Assembly: GCF_019740315.1 (NCBI RefSeq)
Contig: NZ_JAHXZR010000010.1
Span: 146,344-210,343 of the forward strand
Source: Oceanobacter mangrovi
GTDB taxonomy: Bacteria > Pseudomonadota > Gammaproteobacteria > Pseudomonadales > Oceanobacteraceae
Direction: 5' to 3'
DNA: 64,000 nucleotides
Translations under genes and position numbers: made by a program
The notes under the pieces: generated by a model
The model's input: only the letters and a program-made list of their open reading frames with translations
Told to the model about the DNA's origin: nothing
The model's database searches: none
Shown here: positions 1 to 8,432 of the stretch, piece by piece
Layout of the letters: each line of letters starts with the position of its first letter
Numbering within the stretch: the stretch's first letter is position 1

Positions 1-2463
1 ACCCAGGCTCACCGGCACACTGCCGACACCGGAATGCGCCCCCCACAGTCCCAGGCGCAAGGCATGCCTTCCCGGCAGATCAAAGGTATGGCGCCACTGG
101 CCCTGAATCAGGTTGCCGACGTAATCACTGCCCGCCAGCCCCTGATGTTCCACCACCAGATCAGCCCGGCTGCCGTAACCGGTTCCCGGTGTATCCTGCA
201 ACAGTTCGCGGTTATCCCAGATCAACGCCGCCCCACCGGCAAAGCGGGTAAAGTCGCGATTGCCGGAAACCTGCCAGCCACCATCGCGTTCAATGCTGTC
301 GCGGTCATAAACCACACCCAGGCTCATCGATAAATGATCGTCAAACGCGCGCCATAAATAATCCCGGCGTAATTCGACAGTGTCTTCACGAATGCCCAAG
401 GGATCGGATGTTGAGCCATTGACCCCATCCTGCCAGCTCCAATGCGAATCGCCATACAGCAGCCAGCGATTGTCGTACTGGTAAAGCAGTGAAGCAGCTA
501 CCACATTGTTTTCGACATCGAATTGGGGAGTCAGCACATAATAATGACGGCCCAAGGCATCGGAGCCCCAGATCGACACTCCGGCCAGGGTTGAATATTC
601 ATCGGACGCCAGCTGTGGCAGCCAGGCAGTCGGCATCAAGGTCGGCCAGCTGGTGTAATTCTCTGCAGCACTGATCCGGGTGCTCTCAACAGCCGGGGCC
701 GCCGGATAGTTATAGTTTTGTTGTGGCAGCGGCTGTCTCCGTGCTTGTGCTTGCCCCTGCTCTGGTTTCTTTTCAGACCAGTGCGCCAGCGCAAAACCGT
801 CAGCACTGTAGAACTGCGCCACCAACCCGCCATTCAGCCAGAGCGGTGTAAAAGCGCCCCAGCTGGAGTTGGTCAGCCGTTCTGCCTCAGTCGCCACTGT
901 GGCCTTTGATGGCTCCAGCGCATAGATATCAAAGTGATGGTTATAGTCGGCGCTGTAGAGAATACGGCCGTTTGGATAAGCGGCCGATGGCGGCAACCAT
1001 TGCGGATCATTTTCAACCGCCAGGGTTTGCGTCAGAGGCTGCCACTGCCGTGAAGCCAGATCAAACAGTTCGAGATTCCAGCCCTGTTGTGGCCGTTTGA
1101 TCGATGCCACCAGCTGGCGGCCATTCGGGCTGATGTCAAAATCACCCAGCACGTTACCGTACTCGCCACGCCAAACCAGTTGCTGGCTGCCATCCAAGCC
1201 AATACGCCAGAGTTCACTGATACCACCGTCGATACGGCGGGCCAGCAAGTTCCGGTTATCCGGCAACCAGCGGGCCTGCCGAATACGCATGTCTGTGGTC
1301 AAACGCTCAAGGCCATCGTCGCCTGAATAGGTGTACAGATCCCCGTGATAGCGCAGATCAGCCGTCACCAGCTTGCGCACCAGCGCCAGCCGTCCATCGG
1401 CACTGGCATCCAGTGATGACATGCCGCTGCTTTCCAGCAAGCGTTTGGCCTTGCCGTTCTGGCTGTCGAGCTGCCACAACGCCTGGCGATCATCACCGTT
1501 GCTCTCGATAAAATAGAGCTGGTCCGCCATCGCGGTCAGCGGCCGCAAACGCTCGTGCCCGCTCCACAGACTGCTGGCCATGGCCGCTTCATGGTTGGGG
1601 GTTAATGGAAAACGTTGCTGCAGCCAAAGCGTAAACTCCTGCCAGAGCTGATTGGCCGACTTGCCCCAGGTAACCCGAAAGCTGCGATTGAGCAGGAAAT
1701 ACGGCAACAGCTGGCCTTCGTGAACATACAGAAAGCGTTGCAGTTTTTCCTCGCCGTACTGTTCGCTGAGAAACTGGATAAACCAGGCACCGTATAAATA
1801 GGCCTTACCGGTCGGCCAGTCGCGCAGCGGCGCAACGACCTGGTTAAACGAATCAACACCGGCGGCGACTTCGGCTGCCATTTGCATCTGATACCAGCTG
1901 CCCTGCAAACGGCCGTAACCCAGCTGTTGATTGGTTTCCTGATACACCGCCAGACCTTCCAGCATAAACGACGGTTCAAACATATGCGGAAATGTGAACC
2001 ACTGACGGCCAAATACCCGCCGCAAGGCACCTGGTGCACCGCGAGCCAGTTCCATTTGCAGGATGTGGGTGTATTCATGGCGAATCAGCAAATGCAGCCA
2101 GCTGTCGTAGCTTTCCAGCCCGTTAACACTATCAGGAGGGCTGGCAAACAAACGAATCTGGGCAAATGGCACAGGCGTCGCCCAGCCATTGGAATAATCA
2201 ACATCATCCTGCAGCACCATCTGGGTCGGCCGCTGCGGAGCCGAGCCAAAGAATGGCAACAAATCCGTATGAACCTGCTCGGCAATCGCCAGCGCCTCGA
2301 GTGCCTGGCTCTCCAATCGCTGTGGATAATGAATAGCGAAATGCTCGCTCTCACGGCTTAGCCAGTGCTGGCCGGGCTCGTCCCACGCTACCGGGTCCGC
2401 CCACACCGGCGCACAGCAAAGCAATAGCCCCAACCAATACCCAGGTTTTAACCATTGTTTCAT
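1..2463 (-). CDS. Zinc-peptidase-like / TolB-propeller / outer-membrane barrel protein (C-terminus cut by window edge)
   Basis: The frame is open from an ATG at 2463 to the window start (821 codons, no stop), so the C-terminus is missing. A strong AAGGAGG lies 4 bases before the ATG. Residues 1-22 look like a signal peptide ending PVWA. HEYTH at residues 129-133 and EGLAVYQE with Glu169 match the HExxH + E zinc site of gluzincin (peptidase MA-like) domains. The middle, about residues 300-560, has repeated short blocks such as LDASADGRLALVRK and DFDISPNGRQLVA, typical of TolB/PD40 propeller blades. From about residue 640 alternating aromatic strands resemble an Omp85-type or similar surface barrel. 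I infer a cell-envelope peptidase or chaperone-like surface protein. The substrate is unknown. The combination is visible; the function is not. Confidence 0.75.
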   Translation of the reverse strand, partial: MKQWLKPGYWLGLLLCCAPVWADPVAWDEPGQHWLSRESEHFAIHYPQRLESQALEALAIAEQVHTDLLPFFGSAPQRPTQMVLQDDVDYSNGWATPVPFAQIRLFASPPDSVNGLESYDSWLHLLIRHEYTHILQMELARGAPGALRRVFGRQWFTFPHMFEPSFMLEGLAVYQETNQQLGYGRLQGSWYQMQMAAEVAAGVDSFNQVVAPLRDWPTGKAYLYGAWFIQFLSEQYGEEKLQRFLYVHEGQLLPYFLLNRSFRVTWGKSANQLWQEFTLWLQQRFPLTPNHEAAMASSLWSGHERLRPLTAMADQLYFIESNGDDRQALWQLDSQNGKAKRLLESSGMSSLDASADGRLALVRKLVTADLRYHGDLYTYSGDDGLERLTTDMRIRQARWLPDNRNLLARRIDGGISELWRIGLDGSQQLVWRGEYGNVLGDFDISPNGRQLVASIKRPQQGWNLELFDLASRQWQPLTQTLAVENDPQWLPPSAAYPNGRILYSADYNHHFDIYALEPSKATVATEAERLTNSSWGAFTPLWLNGGLVAQFYSADGFALAHWSEKKPEQGQAQARRQPLPQQNYNYPAAPAVESTRISAAENYTSWPTLMPTAWLPQLASDEYSTLAGVSIWGSDALGRHYYVLTPQFDVENNVVAASLLYQYDNRWLLYGDSHWSWQDGVNGSTSDPLGIREDTVELRRDYLWRAFDDHLSMSLGVVYDRDSIERDGGWQVSGNRDFTRFAGGAALIWDNRELLQDTPGTGYGSRADLVVEHQGLAGSDYVGNLIQGQWRHTFDLPGRHALRLGLWGAHSGVGSVPVSLG

Positions 2464-2466
2464 ACA

Positions 2467-2476
2467 ACCTCCTTGT
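2467..2476 (-). promoter_or_regulatory. Strong ribosome binding site of the HEYTH protein
   Basis: AAGGAGG lies just before the ATG at 2463 on the minus strand and fixes this start. Confidence 0.7.
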
Positions 2477-2574
2477 CACCAGTCCCCATTCTTATGCTGC
2501 CAAATTACACAACTTCTGCCGCCAATGCTGTCTTGGTGTACAGTTAGCGTCTGATTTTACTGACAGAAACCTAC

Positions 2575-3366
2575 ATGCTCGAAATCATTTATCAGGACGA
2601 CTATCTGGTCGCCATCAACAAGCCCAGCGGCCTGCTGGTGCACCGCAGTGAAATTGACCGTCACGAAACCCGTTTTGTGTTACAGCTGCTGCGTAACCAG
2701 CTGGGCAAGCGGGTTTATCCCGTTCATCGGCTGGATAAACCGACTTCGGGTGTACTGGTGTTTGCACTCTCAAGTGAGATTGCCAGCCTGGTGGTGGATA
2801 TGTGGCGCGAGCGCGATATCGAGAAGCGCTACCTGGCAATTGTCCGCGGCTATATGCCGGAAGAATTGCATCTGGACTACGCCATGCGACCACCGGTCGA
2901 CAAGTACGCCAAAAACGAAGTGGAAAAGCCACCACAGGAAGCCATCACCGACTTCGTGCGGCTGGCGACAGTGGAACTGGATGTGGAAATCGACAAATAC
3001 CCACAGTCCCGTTATTCACTGGTTGAAGCCTTACCGAAAACCGGCCGCAAGCACCAGATTCGCCGCCACCTGAAACATCTCAGCCACCCCATCATTGGTG
3101 ATGCCCGTTACGGTAAGGGCCGCCACAGCCGCTACTTCCGTGATCACCTGGATGCCGGTCGACTGCTGCTGCATGCCTGGCAACTGTCCATGCAGCATCC
3201 GGTGACAGCCGAGACACTGACCTTCACCGCCAGCATGGACGATGTCTGGTTGCGTTTGATTGATCGCTTTGACTGGAAGGCACAATTGCCTGCAGACCTG
3301 CAGCTGACAATTCCAGCAACCCGCCAGTCTGTAGCAGCGTCAGAGACAGACAAGCCGACGGAATAG
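2575..3366 (+). CDS. truC: tRNA pseudouridine(65) synthase TruC
   Basis: RluA/TruC-family pseudouridine synthase of 263 residues, the usual TruC length. It isomerises U65 in certain tRNAs. The family motif HRLDKPTSG sits at residues 51-59 with the catalytic Asp54. KTGRKHQIRRHLKHL, around residues 158-172, is the conserved RNA-binding core strand. The start MLEIIYQDDYLVAINKPSG is the typical N-terminus; no S4 domain precedes it, which separates it from RluC and RluD. It is the only plus-strand gene before 12.8 kb and is followed by the long gene-free DnaA-box region. No good ribosome binding site is visible. Confidence 0.9.
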   Translation: MLEIIYQDDYLVAINKPSGLLVHRSEIDRHETRFVLQLLRNQLGKRVYPVHRLDKPTSGVLVFALSSEIASLVVDMWRERDIEKRYLAIVRGYMPEELHLDYAMRPPVDKYAKNEVEKPPQEAITDFVRLATVELDVEIDKYPQSRYSLVEALPKTGRKHQIRRHLKHLSHPIIGDARYGKGRHSRYFRDHLDAGRLLLHAWQLSMQHPVTAETLTFTASMDDVWLRLIDRFDWKAQLPADLQLTIPATRQSVAASETDKPTE

Positions 3367-3777
3367 CCGCCAGTATCTCAATTACCGATCAGTTAACAGG
3401 AATAGTTTGCAGATAACGTCTTTCCAGACGAGCCTGCGAGATCTGGAATCCATGCAGTGCTGCTCGATTCACTAACCAATGAATCTTGCGCCTGCACGGC
3501 CCAGGCAGCTCCGGTTGGCGACCAATATTCACCATCCAAAACCTGAGTGATCAGCATTACTCCACCATTCCGGCCCTTGCCGCCTTTTGGATCTGGTTGC
3601 AACCATCGGCTATCCTGTTAGCACAAGCCAAAAGTTCAAAATAAGACCTTATCCACAAACCCAATGGCTGGTGGATAAGTTTTGATCAATTCGGGTCATA
3701 GACATCAATCAGATCAATTTTCATACGAATTGGTCGATTTTTTTCCAAAAATTCCGCATTTTCTGCTTGACGACTGG

Positions 3778-3800
3778 TTACCCACAGAATCTGTGGATAA
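3778..3800. promoter_or_regulatory. Head-to-head DnaA box pair, copy 1
   Basis: TTACCCACA (+, 3778-3786, one mismatch) faces TGTGGATAA (perfect box on the minus strand, 3792-3800), five bases apart. It contains the first copy of the duplicated 19-mer. Confidence 0.65.
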
Positions 3801-4353
3801 ATCTGAGAATAAATCTTTTAAAAGTCCCGCCAAGCCCCGTATTTACTGGCTTTTGCTCGAATTGGTCGGTTTTACACCAATAAACATTCGCAATATAAAT
3901 CAATAACTTAGAGTTTTTTGTACTATTTTTGACAAAGCTCTTGACAGGTTTTCCTACAAGCCTGTGACACCCATCTGTGATGTGCATAACGGTTCGCGGA
4001 AATATTCCGACGAGTTCTTTTGTAAAACTTTTATGTCAAGTCTTGCATTAAAATAAAATCCGCAGCGAATTTATCCCACACTCAACATCCTGTTAATAAG
4101 TCTGTTGATTAAAATCTGAATAACTATCGGTATTTTGACACCTCTCCCGAGCGGCTCTCGCCTCTGTTCAGGACAAGTTTAAAATTGTCCAGATAATCAG
4201 CCGGTTAGCAAAAACGTCTCAAAATGATGGAGCAGGTTCCTGGCCAGTATCAAAAAAAACAGGCCTGAAGAATTGTGCACAAGTTGACCGCCAGACTCTC
4301 GAACAGCTGTTCAACCGCGATATTTACCGGATTAGCCTCGCCTGGAGAGAGGT

Positions 4354-4376
4354 TCATCCACAGAATCTGTGGATAA
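4354..4376. promoter_or_regulatory. Head-to-head DnaA box pair, copy 2
   Basis: TCATCCACA (+, one mismatch) faces TGTGGATAA (perfect on minus, 4368-4376). The 19-mer at 4358-4376 is identical to that at 3782-3800, 576 bases upstream. Confidence 0.65.
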
Positions 4377-4502
4377 CAATGTGTATAGGGCCTTTAAAAG
4401 GTAAGCTGGGCCAATAACCGTCTGACGCCCACTTAGATTGATCGTTTTTTGATCAAATCAAACTCAGCAAAGCGTCATCATCAGACCAACAGCCAGGCGT
4501 AA

Positions 4503-4526
4503 AAAAAGCCCGCAAGCGGGCTTTTT
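4503..4526 (-). terminator. Intrinsic terminator after dsbC
   Basis: GCCCGC-AA-GCGGGC stem at 4508-4521 flanked by A7 and T5 runs. It can stop transcription from either side and follows the dsbC stop codon. Confidence 0.85.
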
Positions 4527-4542
4527 CGTCAAGCAGGAAAAC

Positions 4543-5403
4543 TCACAGAATTCCCAATGCCTTGGCCATATCGTTGGCTGGCATATAGCCCGGATAGAGC
4601 TGACCATCCTGAGTGAAAATCGCTGGCGTACCATTAACGCCCAGGCTTTGCCCCAACTGGTACTGCTCGGCTACCGGCGTTTTACAGTTGGTACCAGCTT
4701 CCATGTGAGCAACCAAAGTTTGTTGCAACTCTTCAACCTTGTCGGCCACTTCCTTATTGCCAGAACGCATCTGACGGCCAAGGGTGTTCAGTTCCTGCTG
4801 GTCCGTCTTCATTTCGGTCATGGCAGCAGTACGGTCGTCCTGACACCAGACGTAGTTGATCTTCTGGTAGGACTGGGTTGGGCGGCCGGTCTGACGATCA
4901 ACAATGCCTGAACGCGGATAAGCCAAGTAACGCACTGTGATCCCCAGGTCATTCAGCTCACCCACTTCCTGATGTAGCTTCTGGCAATAACCACAGTCGA
5001 TGTCGGTGAAGACGTTGATCAGCGCTTTCTGCTCGCCATGGGCCTTGAACACCACGGTATCGCTGTCATTCACCGCCGCCAGGGCTTCAGCCCGACGAGG
5101 ATTCAAACGCTGTTCAGTGACGTTTACAGCCTTGTCGCCATCAATGCGGATAAGTTCGTCACGATAGATCAGATGCGACGCATCGGGGGTCATATAAACA
5201 AACGGACCGCCTTGCAGGCTGACTTCCAGAATCTGGCCATCGGCAATCAGGGCGGCGTCGTCCACCCTCACTTGCGGGCCATAGATATTCTGCAAACGCT
5301 TCTCTGCCAGATCACGCTTGCCATCAGCCTTGTCTTGCGCCTGCACCAACGCAGGTACCATCACAGCTCCGGCAACCAGGCTTGCCAGCATTAACCTTTT
5401 CAT
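4543..5403 (-). CDS. dsbC: Periplasmic disulfide isomerase DsbC
   Basis: Thioredoxin-fold disulfide isomerase working in the periplasm. Residues 1-22 form a signal peptide (LVQA-QD). The N-terminal dimerisation domain spans about 25-90, and the catalytic domain carries the CGYC active site at 137-140. The cis-proline loop is NGTPA near 257-261. The structural cysteine pair is at Cys187 and Cys240, 53 residues apart; in E. coli DsbC the matching pair is 22 apart. The extra roughly 30 residues (TAAMTEMKTDQQEL onward) look like a charged helical hairpin. At 286 residues it is about 50 longer than the E. coli preprotein. It is expressed alone, ending in an intrinsic terminator. Confidence 0.88.
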   Translation of the reverse strand: MKRLMLASLVAGAVMVPALVQAQDKADGKRDLAEKRLQNIYGPQVRVDDAALIADGQILEVSLQGGPFVYMTPDASHLIYRDELIRIDGDKAVNVTEQRLNPRRAEALAAVNDSDTVVFKAHGEQKALINVFTDIDCGYCQKLHQEVGELNDLGITVRYLAYPRSGIVDRQTGRPTQSYQKINYVWCQDDRTAAMTEMKTDQQELNTLGRQMRSGNKEVADKVEELQQTLVAHMEAGTNCKTPVAEQYQLGQSLGVNGTPAIFTQDGQLYPGYMPANDMAKALGIL

Positions 5404-5511
5404 TTCGACTGCTACCTTGTCTGAATCTTGATTTGCTGTTGGAAACCAAAGCCCTTCACAGGTTCCGGTGACTCCATTCGCAAGTGTACCCCTGTTGTTT
5501 TACAGGCATAA

Positions 5512-5536
5512 AAAAACGGGCACAAGGCCCGTTTTT
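5512..5536 (-). terminator. Intrinsic terminator of the rpsP-rimM-trmD-rplS operon
   Basis: ACGGGC...GCCCGT stem with A and T runs on both sides, directly after rplS on the minus strand. Confidence 0.85.
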
Positions 5537-5561
5537 TCGATACAGCATTCCAGTGGAGTGC

Positions 5562-5915
5562 TTATACCTTTTCTTTAATACGTGCAGACTTACCGCTACG
5601 CTCACGCAGGTAGTACAGTTTGGCCTGACGAACGTCACCACGACGTTTCACAGCAATGCTGTCGATCAGCGGGCTGTGAGTCTGGAAAGTACGCTCAACG
5701 CCTACACCGTGAGAGATTTTACGCACGGTGAAAGCAGAGTTCAGGCCGCGGTTACGCTTGCCGATTACAACGCCTTCGAACGCCTGCAGACGCTCACGGG
5801 TACCTTCAACAACCTTAACCTGTACAACAACGGTGTCGCCAGGACCAAAAGCAGGTACTTCAGCCTTCAGCTGAGCGTTTTCAATCTGCTGAATGATTGG
5901 ATTCTTGTTGCTCAT
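5562..5915 (-). CDS. rplS: 50S ribosomal protein L19
   Basis: Ribosomal protein L19, 117 residues, normal length. It lies at the 30S-50S interface. The sequence begins [15 protein letters not shown] and contains [23 protein letters not shown], the conserved L19 core. It is the last gene of the operon rpsP-rimM-trmD-rplS, the standard order in gammaproteobacteria, and is followed by a clear intrinsic terminator at 5512-5536. Confidence 0.97.
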   Translation of the reverse strand: MSNKNPIIQQIENAQLKAEVPAFGPGDTVVVQVKVVEGTRERLQAFEGVVIGKRNRGLNSAFTVRKISHGVGVERTFQTHSPLIDSIAVKRRGDVRQAKLYYLRERSGKSARIKEKV

Positions 5916-5926
5916 TGCATTGCTCC

Positions 5927-6706
5927 TTAACAGTCTGTCGAGCCGGTGTCGGATATGTGGCCGTGCTCACGCAGATACTCTGTCAATAATCTATGTTGTT
6001 CGTTATTCAGTTCCAGCGTTTCCAGAAGATCCGGACGTCGCTGCCAGGTTCGGCCCAAAGACTGTTTCAATCGCCACTGGCGGATCTTTTCATGGTTGCC
6101 GCTCAGCAACACCTCGGGAACAGCTTCACCTTCATACACTTCCGGGCGGGTGTAGTGCGGACAGTCCAGCAGGCCTTCCATAAAGGAGTCCTGCTGGGCA
6201 GACAAGTCATGCCCCAACACCCCGGGCACCAGACGAATCACTGCATCCATCAGCGTCATGGCAGCCAGTTCGCCACCGCTGAGAACAAAATCGCCAAGAG
6301 ACCACTCTTCGTCGATTTCGCGCTCAATCAAACGCTCATCAATGCCTTCGTACCGTCCTGAAACCAGAATCAGCTTGTCGCACTCTGCCAGTTCAAGCAC
6401 ACCTGCCTGATCCAGCTTGCGCCCCTGCGGTGACAGATAAATCACTTTCGCCGGGCCGCCTGGCTGCTGATCGGCTGCTTCGCGAGCAGCCCGGATGGCG
6501 TCCTGCAATGGCTGAATTTTCATCAGCATGCCGGGACCACCGCCGTAAGGACGATCATCCACGGTCTGGTAGTTGTCATAAGCGTAATCACGCGGATTCC
6601 AGCGATTAACTGAAACCAGACCCTGCTTCACTGCCCGTCCACTCACACCAAATTCGGTGAGCGACTGGAACATCTCCGGAAACAGGGAGACCACTCCAAA
6701 CCACAT
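5927..6706 (-). CDS. trmD: tRNA (guanine-37-N1) methyltransferase TrmD
   Basis: SPOUT-class methyltransferase that makes m1G37 in tRNAs and prevents frameshifting. The 259 residues begin [23 protein letters not shown] at 51-60 and GRYEGIDER at 117-125 are the knot and SAM-site motifs. GAGG is found nine bases before the ATG. It lies 11 bases before rplS and follows rimM in the standard operon order. Confidence 0.97.
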   Translation of the reverse strand: MWFGVVSLFPEMFQSLTEFGVSGRAVKQGLVSVNRWNPRDYAYDNYQTVDDRPYGGGPGMLMKIQPLQDAIRAAREAADQQPGGPAKVIYLSPQGRKLDQAGVLELAECDKLILVSGRYEGIDERLIEREIDEEWSLGDFVLSGGELAAMTLMDAVIRLVPGVLGHDLSAQQDSFMEGLLDCPHYTRPEVYEGEAVPEVLLSGNHEKIRQWRLKQSLGRTWQRRPDLLETLELNNEQHRLLTEYLREHGHISDTGSTDC

Positions 6707-6745
6707 CGTCTTGTGCCTCTATCCGGTACGTCGTGCGTATGCCGG

Positions 6746-7273
6746 TTAGTAATCTGCTTCCCACTCTACCTGGATCTGACCTGCATCCAGGTCCACATCC
6801 AGAACGATGGCATCCACATAGGGAATCATGCGTTGCTGCTTGTCGACACTGCCTTCGCAGCCCTTCAGCACCAACACCTGGTTACCACCACCAGAGTCGA
6901 ACAGTTCTTTTACCTCGCCCAGCAATTGCCCTGCGGTATTAACTACCTTCAGACCTTCAAGCTGGAACCAATAAAATTCATCTTCTTCAGGTTCCGGCAT
7001 CTCACTGGTGTATACCGCAATTTCGACCTGGGACAATGCCAGTGCGCCATCACGATCGTTTACACCCTTGAGTTTTGCCACCAACCCCTTGCTTTGGGTA
7101 TGGCCGGTTTCCAATTCGAACTTGCGCCATTCGCCGTTGATTTTCATCAGCCAGATGGGGTAGTCCAGAATATTGGTCATGGGATCGGTATAGGAATAAA
7201 CCTTAACCCAGCCCTTGATGCCAAACGCGGTGGATACCTTACCAAGAATGGTGATTTCCTGGTCCGAGACCAT
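6746..7273 (-). CDS. rimM: Ribosome maturation factor RimM
   Basis: Assembly factor for the 30S head that binds S19. The RimM N-domain (ILGKVSTAFGIKGWVKVYSYTDP) is followed by a PRC barrel ending in PYVDAIVLDVDLDAGQIQVEWEADY. The start at 7273 (MVSDQEITILG) is preferred over the in-frame ATG at 7291 because GGAGGGAG sits right before it; this gives 175 residues. It lies 21 bases after rpsP. Confidence 0.95.
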   Translation of the reverse strand: MVSDQEITILGKVSTAFGIKGWVKVYSYTDPMTNILDYPIWLMKINGEWRKFELETGHTQSKGLVAKLKGVNDRDGALALSQVEIAVYTSEMPEPEEDEFYWFQLEGLKVVNTAGQLLGEVKELFDSGGGNQVLVLKGCEGSVDKQQRMIPYVDAIVLDVDLDAGQIQVEWEADY

Positions 7274-7294
7274 CGCTCCCTCCGCCTGCATGCC

Positions 7295-7552
7295 TTAGGC
7301 TTCTACAGAAGCTTTTTTGGCTTGCTTGATCAGCTGCTTAACGCGATCAGTAGGCTGCGCACCTTTGCCCAGCCAGTATTCAACGCGTTCCATATCCAGG
7401 CGCAGTTCTTCTTCTGCACCACGGGCGATTGGGTTGAAGAAACCAACACGCTCAATAAAACGACCGTCGCGAGGGCAACGAGAATCCGCAATGTTGATGT
7501 TGTAAAAAGGACGCTTTTTGGAGCCACTACGGGCCAAACGAATAACTACCAT
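7295..7552 (-). CDS. rpsP: 30S ribosomal protein S16
   Basis: Ribosomal protein S16 of 85 residues, beginning [19 protein letters not shown], which is the family signature. It is the first gene of the operon rpsP-rimM-trmD-rplS. A long leader of about 190 bases separates it from the best promoter at 7752-7780; the leader holds a hairpin followed by a U-run (7598-7616). Confidence 0.97.
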   Translation of the reverse strand: MVVIRLARSGSKKRPFYNINIADSRCPRDGRFIERVGFFNPIARGAEEELRLDMERVEYWLGKGAQPTDRVKQLIKQAKKASVEA

Positions 7553-7597
7553 AAAAAAGATCTACTCCGATCGATTTATCGAGCGGGAACATCAGAT

Positions 7598-7616
7598 AAA
7601 AACAGGCAATGCCTGT
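7598..7616 (-). promoter_or_regulatory. Possible attenuator hairpin in the rpsP leader
   Basis: On the minus strand ACAGGC-ATT-GCCTGT is followed by TTTTATC, a short intrinsic-terminator-like element about 45 bases before the rpsP start. With only 6 bp of stem it may be weak. Confidence 0.4.
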
Positions 7617-7751
7617 ATCCGAACTTCCCGGTGGCGGGTTTTGGAATCGCCCACCGTTCAAGTTCTCTTTCGCTTACTGCCTGCTATCTGACTCATTAAG
7701 AGCCGGTACAGCCTGCAAACAGGCGAAAAAGGCCTATTAAAAGGGTCGCGA

Positions 7752-7780
7752 ATTGTAGTCTGAACGGATCAATAAGTAAA
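7752..7780 (-). promoter_or_regulatory. Likely sigma70 promoter of the rpsP operon
   Basis: Minus strand: -35 TTTACT (7775-7780), 17-base spacer, -10 TACAAT (7752-7757). It lies between the SHOCT gene and rpsP. Confidence 0.55.
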
Positions 7781-7840
7781 CGACAACTTTGCCGAAGCCA
7801 ATTGTCGCTTACCAGCCCCTGCTACCTGCCATTAACCAGC

Positions 7841-8329
7841 TCAGAGCTGATCAATGATTTGCTGACGTTTTTGCTGGTATTCCTGCTCGCTGATCAGCCC
7901 CTTGTCGCGCAGTGATTGCAAGCGCTGCAGCCGCTTTTCAATGGGCAAGGAACCGGCATCAGCTGGCAATGGCATCGGCCGGGTTTGTTTGACCGGCTTG
8001 TCAGCGTCGACCGGCTGGTCGCCGCAACGGTAATAGCTGGCTTCCATACGGGTTTTGATAAAGTCATCGTACAAGCCATTGGCCATACGCTTCTTGTGGC
8101 GATTCTGGGTTGTCTCGCCAGTTACCACCACATTAGCGCCGTACTTGTCCGCCTGCTTGCGATGTTCGGCCTGACAATGTTCCAGACCATCACGACTGTT
8201 GGTACTACAGGTTTCCTTCTGTACCAGTTGGCAAAACTGCGGATCGGCCTGCTGGCGAAACTCAATGCTGCTTTCAGCCCGGGCAGTGGTGGCAATCACC
8301 ACTAACACAATCCAACTCCACTTGTTCAT
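7841..8329 (-). CDS. Secreted SHOCT-domain protein of unknown function
   Basis: A 162-residue protein starting at 8329 (MNKWSWIVLVVIATTARAES) behind CAGGAG; an upstream in-frame ATG lacks a binding site. Residues 1-18 form a signal peptide. The middle has four cysteines (FCQLVQKETCS, EHCQAEH, YYRCG) and GANVVVTGETT, which is reminiscent of DUF4156 proteins. The last 35 residues (IEKRLQRLQSLRDKGLISEQEYQQKRQQI) are a clear SHOCT module, a short C-terminal helix pair common in small envelope proteins. The role is not known. Confidence 0.75.
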   Translation of the reverse strand: MNKWSWIVLVVIATTARAESSIEFRQQADPQFCQLVQKETCSTNSRDGLEHCQAEHRKQADKYGANVVVTGETTQNRHKKRMANGLYDDFIKTRMEASYYRCGDQPVDADKPVKQTRPMPLPADAGSLPIEKRLQRLQSLRDKGLISEQEYQQKRQQIIDQL

Positions 8330-8380
8330 TCTGTCTCCTGCAATCATTTCCGGCTTCAGGTACTGGCAATTCCCCACTAA

Positions 8381-8410
8381 CAACAGAGGCCGCTAGTGCG
8401 GCCTCTGTTG
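8381..8410 (-). terminator. Hairpin terminator after purL
   Basis: Perfect 13-bp stem CAACAGAGGCCGC (8381-8393) with its complement (8398-8410), loop TAGT, 23 bases after the purL stop. No strong U-run follows. Confidence 0.6.
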
Positions 8411-8432
8411 AATTCAACGTCTGTCAGTCAGA

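Larger units (their letters stand above)
3367..4500. other. Gene-free AT-rich region with clustered DnaA boxes (possible origin-like or DnaA-titrating locus)
   Basis: No convincing gene occupies these 1.1 kb. Consensus DnaA boxes TTATCCACA lie at 3649-3657 (+), 3792-3800 (-) and 4368-4376 (-). TTATGCACA lies at 3981-3989 (-). One-mismatch boxes lie at 3670-3678 (-), 3778-3786 (+), 4273-4281 and 4354-4362 (+). The 19-mer CCACAGAATCTGTGGATAA is present twice (3782-3800, 4358-4376), each time as a head-to-head box pair. T-rich and A-rich runs near 3717-3760 and 4440-4455 could unwind easily. GATC is sparse (3684, 3712, 4440, 4451). Neither dnaA nor mnmG is in the window, so oriC is only one reading; a DARS- or datA-like regulatory site is equally possible. 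Confidence 0.6.

Noticed and set aside
3393..3906. Two small frames (69 and 74 codons) in the DnaA-box region
   Set aside because: No binding site, no recognisable protein, and they cross DnaA boxes and AT-rich runs.
4301..4312. LexA box of the GAAC-N4-GTTC type
   Set aside because: That is the Gram-positive consensus; gammaproteobacterial LexA uses CTG-N10-CAG. Kept only as a possible unknown dyad.
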